Shown: piece by piece, positions 7,529 to 15,378 of the stretch
Numbering within the stretch: the stretch's first letter is position 1
Layout: every line of letters starts with the position of its first letter
Assembly: GCA_024763135.1 (NCBI GenBank)
Contig: JANTGD010000009.1
Coordinates: 1 to 27,416 of the forward strand
DNA: 27,416 nt
Reading direction: 5' to 3'
DNA from: Thiotrichales bacterium
GTDB taxonomy: Bacteria; Pseudomonadota; Gammaproteobacteria; UWMA-0217
Notes under the pieces: model-generated
What the model was told of the DNA's origin: nothing
Databases searched by the model: none
What the model saw: only the letters and a program-made list of their open reading frames with translations
Translations under genes and position numbers: made by a program

Positions 7529-9442
7529 GTGAATCCTCAGATTGCTCAGATATTCTCGACTCAAGGCCCTCTGGCTGCGCAGTTGTCAGGTTATCGACCC
7601 CGCGCGGGACAAGTGGCCATGGCGCAAGCGGTTGCCGAGACATTACACAGTGGCCACACTTTAGTCGCAGAAGCCGGCACAGGAATTGGAAAGACGTTTG
7701 CCTATCTCGTACCTGCGTTACTCAATGGTGGCAAAATTATTGTCTCAACCGGTACCAAGCACCTTCAAGACCAACTCTATACAAAAGATCTGCCGCTATT
7801 GATTGAGGCTTTGAATCTCCAGATTGATGCCGTGCAACTCAAAGGGCGAAGCAATTATCTGTGTCATTACCGCCTCAAACAAGCCTTGCAATCGCTGCCT
7901 CAGCGTGGCCACGACGACTTTCTATTGCTAAAGCACATTGAAGCTTGGTCAGAGCGGAGCGAAATTGGCGATCGTGTGGAGTTTGCAGAAATTCCAGAAG
8001 AGCATCCCATCTGGCCGCGCGTAACATCAACTGCAGACAACTGTTTAGGTCAAGACTGCCCAGACTACAAGGGGTGTTTTGTTGCCAGAGCCCGTCGTCT
8101 GGCACAAGAAGCTGATCTGGTGGTGATCAACCACCACCTGTTTTGCGCTGACCTTGCGTTGCGCGAGACGGGATTTGGCGAGCTATTGCCAGTTGCCGAT
8201 GGCATCATTATCGATGAAGCGCATCAACTACCTGAGACTGCCATCAATTTTTTTGGGGATACGGTGTCGAGTCGTCAGTTGAATGACCTGGCGAAGGACA
8301 TTGTCAGCGAATCTCTCAAGGACGCCAGTGACATGCCTGCGCTCATAGAGTTGGCAGACGAACTCTCGCTACAGATCAAGCGTTTCCGGGTGCCATTGGG
8401 GGCCTCAGGTCAGAAAGCCGCCTGGGTGCCGCAATTGCATAACTCAGACATCCAAGCAGCCCTCGACGCGTTGATCGCAACACTCGAAGAGATCTGCAAG
8501 GCACTTGATGCTGCAGCAGTGAGAGGGCAGGGGTTGCAGACCTGTTTTCGCAGAAGCGCGGGCTTGCTCGGCACGTTGCGGGGCATGCGCGCCCCTCAGG
8601 AAAACCACGTCTTATGGTTTGAAACCTCGCGACTGGGATTTATGCTGCGATCGACGCCTTTTGACATTGCCGATCTGTTCAGACGCCATGCAGAACAACT
8701 GCAAACCGCTTGGATCTTCACCTCTGCCACATTGGCGGTCGAGCAGGACTTTACTCATTTTACTGAACAACTTGGCTTGCGCGACTATCGACAAGGACTA
8801 TGGCCCAGCCCCTTTACGTATGAAAATCAAGCACTACTGTGGTTTCCACAGAATCTGCCCTATCCCAACGATCCTAATTATACCGTCTTGGTAAGTGCTT
8901 TAGCGCTTAAGCTTATTGAAGCTAATTCCGGGGGAACTTTTTTTCTCTTTACCAGTTATCGCGCACTTCAACAAGCCTATGAATTCCTGAAGACACGCAC
9001 GTCAAAGCCTCTCTTGGTTCAAGGCTCTGACACGAGCAAACAAGCCTTGATCGAGCGGTTTCGCAAAGCTGGGAATGCCGTGCTATTGGCGACCAGCAGT
9101 TTTTGGGAAGGGGTGGACGTAAGAGGAGAGGCGCTGAGTTGTGTGATTATCGATAAACTCCCCTTTGCACCACCGGGTGACCCAGTCACGGAGGCTCGGT
9201 TGAATGCTCTGCGCGGCGCAGGTATCAATCCCTTTACGCATTATCAGCTACCGAAAGCCGTAATTGCGCTTAAACAGGGGGTAGGTCGCTTGATACGGGA
9301 CCCGTCAGACCAGGGACTCCTCGTTATTTGTGATCCCAGGATACTCAGTAAGGCCTATGGCCAGCGTTTTTTACAGAGCCTGCCGCCCGCTGCTACCACA
9401 CGCGATGAAGCCGTTGCGATCGAATTTCTAGAAAGCTTGTAA
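7529..9442 (+). CDS. yoaA: DinG-family Fe-S DNA helicase YoaA
   Basis: A 637-aa XPD/DinG-like superfamily 2 helicase that unwinds damaged or stalled DNA; in E. coli YoaA works with the polymerase III chi subunit. Visible features are Walker A GTGIGKT (Lys55), DEAH (229-232) and four Fe-S cluster cysteines (Cys112, Cys172, Cys177, Cys183) with the family's C-x4-C-x5-C spacing. Helicase motif VI is GVGRLIRDPSDQG near the C-terminus. YoaA is chosen over DinG by length and by overall similarity. The start is GTG at 7529, with AAGGAACG (7510-7517) as the ribosome site. It follows the lipoprotein gene by 27 nt and may be read from the same transcript. Confidence 0.9.
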   Translation: MNPQIAQIFSTQGPLAAQLSGYRPRAGQVAMAQAVAETLHSGHTLVAEAGTGIGKTFAYLVPALLNGGKIIVSTGTKHLQDQLYTKDLPLLIEALNLQIDAVQLKGRSNYLCHYRLKQALQSLPQRGHDDFLLLKHIEAWSERSEIGDRVEFAEIPEEHPIWPRVTSTADNCLGQDCPDYKGCFVARARRLAQEADLVVINHHLFCADLALRETGFGELLPVADGIIIDEAHQLPETAINFFGDTVSSRQLNDLAKDIVSESLKDASDMPALIELADELSLQIKRFRVPLGASGQKAAWVPQLHNSDIQAALDALIATLEEICKALDAAAVRGQGLQTCFRRSAGLLGTLRGMRAPQENHVLWFETSRLGFMLRSTPFDIADLFRRHAEQLQTAWIFTSATLAVEQDFTHFTEQLGLRDYRQGLWPSPFTYENQALLWFPQNLPYPNDPNYTVLVSALALKLIEANSGGTFFLFTSYRALQQAYEFLKTRTSKPLLVQGSDTSKQALIERFRKAGNAVLLATSSFWEGVDVRGEALSCVIIDKLPFAPPGDPVTEARLNALRGAGINPFTHYQLPKAVIALKQGVGRLIRDPSDQGLLVICDPRILSKAYGQRFLQSLPPAATTRDEAVAIEFLESL

Positions 9443-9980
9443 CGTGCACCTTAATCGATCGATTCTTGTGTAATCTATGTAAAATCTACAAGGGCACGTA
9501 GATATCCTTGCAAAATAGATACTTGTCGCCTGAAGACTTCTTTGCGTAACGTGAACTAGGTCTGCGTCAAAGTGCATGCATACTGGCTACACTCAAACTT
9601 GTTGGCGCCTGTCTTTTGTAAAGGACGCGCTGATCAATTCGTAAACCGGCATCTTGCTGCGAAAAATCGCTCACATCTGCGTTGCGGATCTTCGCAGTAG
9701 CCAGCTATTACGTGCGATCCGCGCCTTGAACTGGACGATTTTTCACCGCAAGCTGCTCGCGCCAGAATTAATCAGCGCTTCCTACAATCTGCAGCAGTGC
9801 ACTGTAGCAACGCAGTATAACTCCATTCACGATGCTCATGATAGGTCGGAGTGATGATTTTGTAGAATAAGTGTTGTAGAAGGCGATTGCGTTTAACTTT
9901 TTTCTGCATGCTAACAATCAATCAGGATTTGTTTTTTTGGGTGACAAGCCGTTCAATACATCATCAGTGTGGGCTAAGGT
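9443..9980. other. Intergenic region with MITE copy between yoaA and the AT-rich island
   Basis: About 540 bp with no supported gene. It holds a short dyad, ATCTAC-N8-GTAGAT (about 9491-9510), and the MITE-like element at 9620-9784. From about 9850 the composition becomes AT-rich, which marks the left side of the polysaccharide island. An open frame across the MITE (9654-9854) is explained by the repeat and is not called. Confidence 0.5.
9620..9784 (-). mobile_element. Full copy of a 165-bp MITE-like element, inverted
   Basis: Bounded by terminal inverted repeats: AAGGACGCGCTGATCAATTC on the left and GAATTAATCAGCGCTTCC on the right, which are complementary with few mismatches. The interior is itself palindromic, with GAAAAATCG arms outside and GCGGATC/GATCCGC arms inside. 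The reverse complement aligns almost base for base with 18177-18340, and with 1637-1748 over the right two-thirds. The flanking TA on both sides could be a target duplication. It has no coding capacity, so transposition would need a transposase supplied in trans. Confidence 0.75.
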
Positions 9981-10757
9981 GTGACGAATAAGCTAAAAAT
10001 TAGCGTTATTACCGCTGTGTATAATAATGAAGAGACAATCGCGAACGCAATTGAATCTGTAAAGTCTCAAACGTATGAGAATATAGAATATATCGTAGTA
10101 GATGGGAATTCAACGGACGCAACAAGAGAGGTGATTAAGCGGTATGAGCAAGATATCGATGTTTTCATCTCCGAAAACGATGATGGTATTTATCACGCGC
10201 TTAATAAAGGTATAACATTAGCGACGGGCGACGTGATCGCTTTGTTGCATTCCGATGATGAATACGCCAATGTAAATATCATTCAAAATGTTGTTGACAA
10301 TTTTCTACAGAATCAAGTGGATTGCGTATATGGCGATGTCACATATATCAATCGGGGAATGCCACAAAAAGTCATACGCTATTGGAAAGCGGGAGAATAT
10401 CATTTTTCAAAATTAGCCTATGGCTGGATGCCACCCCATCCTGCTTTTTTTGTAACAAAAGCACTTTACCAAGAACTGGGTCTATATGATACACGCTATC
10501 AGATCTCGGCTGATTATGACCTGATGCTCCGCTTTTTTACCCAAAAGAAGATGCAAGTGGCTTACCTATCAAAAGTACTCGTAAAAATGCGGGTAGGAGG
10601 CAAAAGCAATATCCTCGAAAATATTACACAAAAAATGATAGAAGACTATCAATCGGCGCGGAGTAATAATATTGGAGGCTTGATTACCGTGCTATTTAAA
10701 AATACTTCCAAATTTAGACAGTTTGTCACGCGAGAATCCTATGTTTCAAACGCCTAA
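9981..10757 (+). CDS. Family 2 glycosyltransferase
   Basis: A 258-aa GT-A fold enzyme expected to add a sugar to a lipid-linked surface-polysaccharide intermediate at the cytoplasmic face. It begins with the typical KISVITAVYNNEETI, then the nucleotide-binding VVDGNSTD (about 38-45), the metal-binding region LLHSDDEYA (about 88-96) and the late acidic ISADYDLMLRFF, which would carry the catalytic base. No membrane segment is evident. The GTG start at 9981 has AAGG only 1 nt upstream, a poor arrangement, but the conserved N-terminus fixes the start. It is clearly more AT-rich than the flanking genes, which suggests horizontal acquisition. The sugar is unknown. It resembles WcaA/WcaE-like enzymes. 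Confidence 0.88.
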   Translation: MTNKLKISVITAVYNNEETIANAIESVKSQTYENIEYIVVDGNSTDATREVIKRYEQDIDVFISENDDGIYHALNKGITLATGDVIALLHSDDEYANVNIIQNVVDNFLQNQVDCVYGDVTYINRGMPQKVIRYWKAGEYHFSKLAYGWMPPHPAFFVTKALYQELGLYDTRYQISADYDLMLRFFTQKKMQVAYLSKVLVKMRVGGKSNILENITQKMIEDYQSARSNNIGGLITVLFKNTSKFRQFVTRESYVSNA

Positions 10758-10846
10758 AATCAAATTATCTAAAAATAGTGTTAAGTGTGTTCCACACAAA
10801 ATCGTATAGCATGAGTGTAAACTAATATGTTCGGTGTATATTAAGT

Positions 10847-12193
10847 ATGTCAGAAACAGCACCCAGCTTCAGCCATTCTACTAACTCATCAATAACAAGA
10901 AAAAAATTTGTAAAACTAAAGAGTCGTAGTAGACGTTATAAGGGGCTCAAGATACTACTTTCACCGGCTACAGCATTTACTGTCAGCTACGCCGGTTACT
11001 ATGCATTTGCTGGTTACTCAAATGCGTTTATGCCGGACAGTAGCCTGGGCGCTATTTTATCCAGAGTGTTGATGCTGGTTATGCTGGTGCTTTCGTTCTT
11101 TTATGTTAAAAAACGTAAAAGAATGAATTACAGGCTGTTGGTGCTTCCAGTGCTTTTCTTTTGGGCTTTTTACCTGCTGAGAATTTGGGAAAATACCCAT
11201 GCAGGCGTACCTATTGCGTTTGATGTAAACTATATGTACTTTTTATTTATTTTTAATGGGATATTTGCCTGTTTAGTTTTAATGAAAATTGGTTGGCTCA
11301 TTCGTGTAAGGCATATCGTTAAGATCATGCCTGTTGTTTGCTTGATCTTTTTAGTGGGCCTTTTAATGAATTACGATCTTTTGCTTGAGTCTTCTGAGCA
11401 TATTATGCAGCTAGACAAGATCAATCATATTTCTATGGCAAATACTGCTGCGACATTTCTGATTTACTATTTCCTCGCATTCAATGTTTCGAAGACCACA
11501 AAGACAGAAGCAATGATATTTGGGCCTATTTTGTTGTTGGTCTTTGTATATGCACAGTCCAGGGGTGCCACCTATGCGATGGTGGGTGCATTGGCTGTTT
11601 ATTTTATTGTTTCCAAAGGTAAAGAAAAGTATATTACTCTTTTGAGTGTCACGCTGATTATTATTGTATTGGGCTATTTTGTTGGTACAGAAACAGCAGA
11701 TGTGGTGATTGAACGGATGCAAACCACCGAAGATGCCTCAACGGAAGCGCACATGGAGTCATATCAGACTGCATGGCAACAGTTTATGAATGACTTCTGG
11801 ATCGGACGATATATTGTAGATATGGAGACGACTACCTATCCGCATAATTTCTATTTGGAGTCGCTTATGGCTGTTGGATTGTTAGGCAGCCTACCCCTTT
11901 TTATACATCTTGGTTTTGCAACCAATGCGGCGTTAAGAACCATCCGGAATAAAAAATACGGCTTGATAGGCAGTTTGGTCGCCGTTTTGTATTTTCGCGA
12001 TGCCATTAACGTTGCGGGATCTGGGGCAGTTTGGAGTAATACTGAATTTTGGATAACCTCAACGCTTATTTTATCATTATGGTATTTCAAAAAACCTACA
12101 GCACGCTCGACTCGCTCTAGAGTAAAAAAGAGACACCATAGAAAAAGAAGCGGTAGATCAAGAAGTAGCAGAAGGCTTCAGCACGTCACTTAA
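10847..12193 (+). CDS. Wzy/O-antigen ligase-like polysaccharide membrane protein
   Basis: A 448-aa polytopic inner-membrane protein with about ten hydrophobic segments. A periplasmic loop before YPHNFYLESLMAVGLLGSL (about 327-345) carries the PHN signature of the Wzy_C/WaaL family. Such proteins polymerise repeat units or ligate glycans to an acceptor in the periplasm; sequence alone cannot separate Wzy from WaaL. Both ends are unusually basic: a cytoplasmic start containing RKKFVKLKSRSRRYKGLK, and a C-terminal tail of about 33 residues rich in Arg, Lys and Ser after the last membrane segment. The gene is AT-rich and follows the glycosyltransferase by 89 bp, so the two probably act on the same polysaccharide. 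Confidence 0.8.
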   Translation: MSETAPSFSHSTNSSITRKKFVKLKSRSRRYKGLKILLSPATAFTVSYAGYYAFAGYSNAFMPDSSLGAILSRVLMLVMLVLSFFYVKKRKRMNYRLLVLPVLFFWAFYLLRIWENTHAGVPIAFDVNYMYFLFIFNGIFACLVLMKIGWLIRVRHIVKIMPVVCLIFLVGLLMNYDLLLESSEHIMQLDKINHISMANTAATFLIYYFLAFNVSKTTKTEAMIFGPILLLVFVYAQSRGATYAMVGALAVYFIVSKGKEKYITLLSVTLIIIVLGYFVGTETADVVIERMQTTEDASTEAHMESYQTAWQQFMNDFWIGRYIVDMETTTYPHNFYLESLMAVGLLGSLPLFIHLGFATNAALRTIRNKKYGLIGSLVAVLYFRDAINVAGSGAVWSNTEFWITSTLILSLWYFKKPTARSTRSRVKKRHHRKRSGRSRSSRRLQHVT

Positions 12194-12217
12194 AATAGTT
12201 CTGGGAAAAAGTAAAAA

Positions 12218-12287
12218 CTCTACTCAGCGGATTGCCAAAACATGTGCTCACTACTCAAATTGTCCCTGCAATACGTCAGGTCAAGGT
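12218..12287 (+). repeat. Degenerate repeat shared with 1576-1636
   Basis: Shares an ordered set of blocks with the left part of the repeat after manB: GCGGATTG, CAAAA, a CAAATTG/CAGATTG block, CCCTGCAATAC/CCCTGGAATAC, then TCAAGG. Both copies start roughly 10-25 nt after a stop codon (manB and the wzy-like gene). Similarity fades after about 12287, where the other copy continues into the MITE core. Confidence 0.5.
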
Positions 12288-12444
12288 AAGAATGTGGGTT
12301 GACTCGTGTGTCGATGACTATTTTTCAATGCAGAGCTGGCGCATTTCAGGGTTGGGCTGAGTCGTTACATAGAATCGTTTAAACTGTAACTGAAGTAGGG
12401 TGAGTATAACGAGTGATCGTGTACTGGTGCTGTAGATTGTGGCG

Positions 12445-12480
12445 ACAGTTTATTGCATAGACTTAGCAACTGTATTTTTT
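12445..12480 (+). terminator. Candidate intrinsic terminator downstream of the wzy-like gene
   Basis: The inverted repeat ACAGTT (12445-12450) and AACTGT (12468-12473) is followed by ATTTTTT. The inner TTGC/GCAA can extend the stem. The stem is short and AT-rich, and it lies about 250 nt beyond the stop codon, so its strength is uncertain. Confidence 0.4.
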
Positions 12481-12535
12481 AACACACATCAGCCAGCGTT
12501 TGACGGAAGAGTGAGTACATTTTGGTACTTGTTAC

Positions 12536-14047
12536 TCAGTTATTAATGCTTCTTGCAGGACAACTGCGCCGGTCGGTGATTTGGTCGTCGTTGGTTACAC
12601 TTTCAAGATGAACATCGTATCCCCAAAGCCTTACGACATGTTTGAGCATTTCGTCGGTGGTTTCTCCTAGTGGGATTCTGTTGGATTGATAATGTCTGAG
12701 AGTGAGTGATCGGTCGCCGTCTCGATTGACTTTGTACACTTGGATATTGGGTTCTCGGTTTCCTAGATTGTATTGGTCGGAGAGGGTTTTACGAACTTGC
12801 TGGTAGCCTTCGTCATTGTGTATAGCGCTGACCTCCAGCGTCTCTTCCTGATCATCATCGCTGATGGAGAACAGATGGAATTCTCGTATTAAACGTGGAG
12901 AGAGGTATTGTGCTATGAAACTCTCGTCTTTGTAATTGCGCATGGCGAAGTCTAATGTTTCTCGCCAGTCTGTATCGATTAGTTCTGGAAACCAATGGCG
13001 ATCCTCGTCGTCTGGCTGGGTGCAGATTCTTTTGATATCCTGGTACATAGCAAATCCCAGCGCGTAGGGGTTTACGCCGCTGTATCCTGGATGATAGTAA
13101 GGGGGTTGGTAGACAACATTGGTATGGCTCTGAAGAAATTCGAGCATAAAGCCATCATTGACACGTCCCTCATCATACAAGGTATTGAGTAAGGTGTAAT
13201 GCCAGAAGGTAGCCCAGCCTTCATTCATCACTTGAGTCTGTCGCTGGGGATAAAAGTATTGTGCAATTTTTCGTGTGATACGCACTAGCTCTCTTTCCCA
13301 GGGTTCCAGGCGAGGCGCATTCTTTTCGATGAAATATAAAAGATTTTCTTGTGGCTCTTCAGGAAAAATTCGTTTATCGACCGGTTTGTTGGTGGTGTCT
13401 TGGCTAGGAGGAAGCGTACGCCAGAGCTCATTGATTTGAGATTGAATATATTCCTCGCGCTCACGAATCCGTTGTTCCTCTTTCACAATGGATAAACGAG
13501 AAGGCCTTTTATAACGGTCAACACCATGGTTCATCAGAGCGTGACAGCTATCGAGCAATAGTTCAACACGTTCGACACCGTAGCGTTCCTCACATTGGGT
13601 AATGTAGTTACGTGCAAAAACGAGATAGTCTAAAATAGCTTCCGCATCTGTCCAGGTTCGAAACAGGTAATTGCCCTTAAAAAACGAGTTATGTCCATAC
13701 GAGGCGTGTGCAATGACCAGTGCTTGCATCGCGATGGTATTTTCTTCCATCAAATAGGCAATACAAGGGTTAGAGTTAATGACGATTTCATAGGCCAACC
13801 CCATTTCACCGCGTTGATAGCTTTTTTGAGTATTTAAAAAAGATTTTCCAAATGACCAGTGGTTATAACCCACGGGCATGCCGACTGAACTGTAAGCATC
13901 AATCATTTGTTCAGAGGTGATGACTTCAATTTGATTGGGGTATGTGTCGAGCCCAAACCGTTTGGCGAGTTCACCGATTGCGTTATCGTAAGCTTGGATC
14001 AGCTCGAAAGTCCATTCCGAGCCTTGAGAAATCAGGTTTTTAGTCAT
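12536..14047 (-). CDS. ycgB: SpoVR family protein YcgB
   Basis: A 503-aa cytoplasmic protein of the SpoVR family (E. coli YcgB is about 510 aa). It shows family landmarks along its length, such as MGLAYEIVINSNPCIAYLME (about 82-101), IAHASYGHNSFFKGNYLF, MNEGWATFWHYTLLNTLYD, and NPYALGFAMYQDIKR. The His- and Glu-rich stretches recall a metalloprotein, but no activity is established. Its start overlaps the yeaH stop by 4 nt, so translation is coupled. In E. coli ycgB is unlinked from yeaGH, whereas here the three are contiguous. It is the last gene of the operon and faces the wzy-like gene convergently. Confidence 0.92.
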   Translation of the reverse strand: MTKNLISQGSEWTFELIQAYDNAIGELAKRFGLDTYPNQIEVITSEQMIDAYSSVGMPVGYNHWSFGKSFLNTQKSYQRGEMGLAYEIVINSNPCIAYLMEENTIAMQALVIAHASYGHNSFFKGNYLFRTWTDAEAILDYLVFARNYITQCEERYGVERVELLLDSCHALMNHGVDRYKRPSRLSIVKEEQRIREREEYIQSQINELWRTLPPSQDTTNKPVDKRIFPEEPQENLLYFIEKNAPRLEPWERELVRITRKIAQYFYPQRQTQVMNEGWATFWHYTLLNTLYDEGRVNDGFMLEFLQSHTNVVYQPPYYHPGYSGVNPYALGFAMYQDIKRICTQPDDEDRHWFPELIDTDWRETLDFAMRNYKDESFIAQYLSPRLIREFHLFSISDDDQEETLEVSAIHNDEGYQQVRKTLSDQYNLGNREPNIQVYKVNRDGDRSLTLRHYQSNRIPLGETTDEMLKHVVRLWGYDVHLESVTNDDQITDRRSCPARSINN

Positions 14048-15306
14048 GCAGTCTTCCTTTTAAACAGTTCGCGGAATACTGGGTAAATCTCTTCGGCATG
14101 ATTGATCCGTTCGATGTCAAAGAGGTCGCTGGCATTCGCGATCTGCTCATACTCGAACCAAAGGCTCTGCGGTTCGGGCGCGGTTATTTCAACGTAAGAA
14201 AAATGTTGTACAAGGGGCAGAATTTGGGTTCGGATAATTTCACTGCAGCGTGGTGAGTCGCTGATGAAGTTGTCACCATCCGATGCCTGAGCAACATAGA
14301 TATTCCATGCATGCACAGGATAGCGTTCTCGGGCGATATCCACCATTAGATTGAGAGCGCTCGATACCACTGTGCCGCCTGTCTCCCTTGAGTAGAAGAA
14401 CTCTTGCTCGTCGACTTCTTTGGCTACAGTGTGGTGGCGAATAAATACAATTTCGATACGTTCATAATTACGCTTGAGGAATAAATGCAACAGCATAAAA
14501 AAACGCTTGGCGATATCTTTTCGAGACTGATCCATGGAACCTGAAACGTCCATGAGGCAAAACATGACAGCCTGCGTTACTGGTTCTGGTTTATCGACAC
14601 GGTTAGTGTATCGAAGGTCAAAGGTATCGATGAATGGTACAGCGGCAATGCGTGCCTTGAGACGTTTGATCTCTTCCTCAAGGTCGTGAATTTCAGGACC
14701 TTGAGTATCACCACGAGAGATGAGTTCGGCGAGTTCTTCTTCTGCACGAGCCAACTGTTCGCGCGGACCGGCTGACATGGCAAGACGACGTCCGATAGCG
14801 CTACGAAAAGAGCGCACCACATGGAGGTTCGAGGGATTGCCATCGGTACTGTATCCAGCCCGAACTTTCTTGGTTTCCGGGGTAGTGGCAAGTTGCTTTT
14901 TCACCAGATCGGGTAAAGCCAGATCTTCAAAGAAAAAATTGAGGAATTCATCGCGGGATAGTTCAAAAACGAACTCATCCAAGCCTTCCCCCTGATCAGA
15001 AGCAGACCCACCCTGACCACTGCCACCACTGGGGGGGCGAGGGATCTGATCACCGGTGGAAAATTCTCTGTTACCTGGATGAACATACCGGCGGTGTCCA
15101 CCTGATCCTTGTTGAAAAGTGGGTTCGCGAAGATCGCGAGAAGGAATAGAAATCTCTTCACCCGACTCGAGACCATCAATTTTACGTTCCGAAATTGCTT
15201 CGCCTACCGCTTCACGAATCTGTTTACGGAATCGTTTGAGGAAGCGCTGTCGATTGACAGCGCTTTTATTTTTACCGGCGGCTCGCCGATCTATGATCTG
15301 ACTCAT
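14044..15306 (-). CDS. yeaH: YeaH, DUF444/von Willebrand A-like protein
   Basis: A 420-aa partner of the PrkA kinase. It begins MSQIIDRRAAGKNKSAVNRQ, as in E. coli YeaH, which fixes the ATG at 15306. A basic N-terminus and a Gly/Ser/Gln-rich linker (about 88-108) are followed by a VWA-like domain. Its MIDAS-type motif is LMDVSGSMDQS (Asp253, Ser255, Ser257), with ETGGTVVSSAL further on. The molecular role is unknown, though family members accompany PrkA and SpoVR in stress and nitrogen starvation. A GGAGG (complement of 15333-15337) lies 26 nt before the start, unusually far, with a small hairpin (15318-15330) between them. Confidence 0.92.
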   Translation of the reverse strand: MSQIIDRRAAGKNKSAVNRQRFLKRFRKQIREAVGEAISERKIDGLESGEEISIPSRDLREPTFQQGSGGHRRYVHPGNREFSTGDQIPRPPSGGSGQGGSASDQGEGLDEFVFELSRDEFLNFFFEDLALPDLVKKQLATTPETKKVRAGYSTDGNPSNLHVVRSFRSAIGRRLAMSAGPREQLARAEEELAELISRGDTQGPEIHDLEEEIKRLKARIAAVPFIDTFDLRYTNRVDKPEPVTQAVMFCLMDVSGSMDQSRKDIAKRFFMLLHLFLKRNYERIEIVFIRHHTVAKEVDEQEFFYSRETGGTVVSSALNLMVDIARERYPVHAWNIYVAQASDGDNFISDSPRCSEIIRTQILPLVQHFSYVEITAPEPQSLWFEYEQIANASDLFDIERINHAEEIYPVFRELFKRKTA

Positions 15307-15378
15307 GATTGTAAAATGACTTTATCAGTCGTCCTCCAAATGCATGCCGGCTAGATAATGCCACCAGCGGTTTCCAGG

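Larger units (their letters stand above)
12194..12535. other. Intergenic region between convergent wzy-like and spoVR genes
   Basis: About 340 bp without a gene. It holds the repeat fragment at 12218-12287 and a terminator-like hairpin at 12445-12480. Nothing else is recognised. Confidence 0.5.

Noticed and set aside
9654..9854. 66-codon open frame on the plus strand
   Set aside because: It lies almost wholly in the MITE copy and has no ribosome site or motif.
12509..12533. Dyad AGTAC-ATTTTG-GTACT as terminator of the ycgB operon
   Set aside because: Only 5 bp of stem and no T-run on the minus strand.
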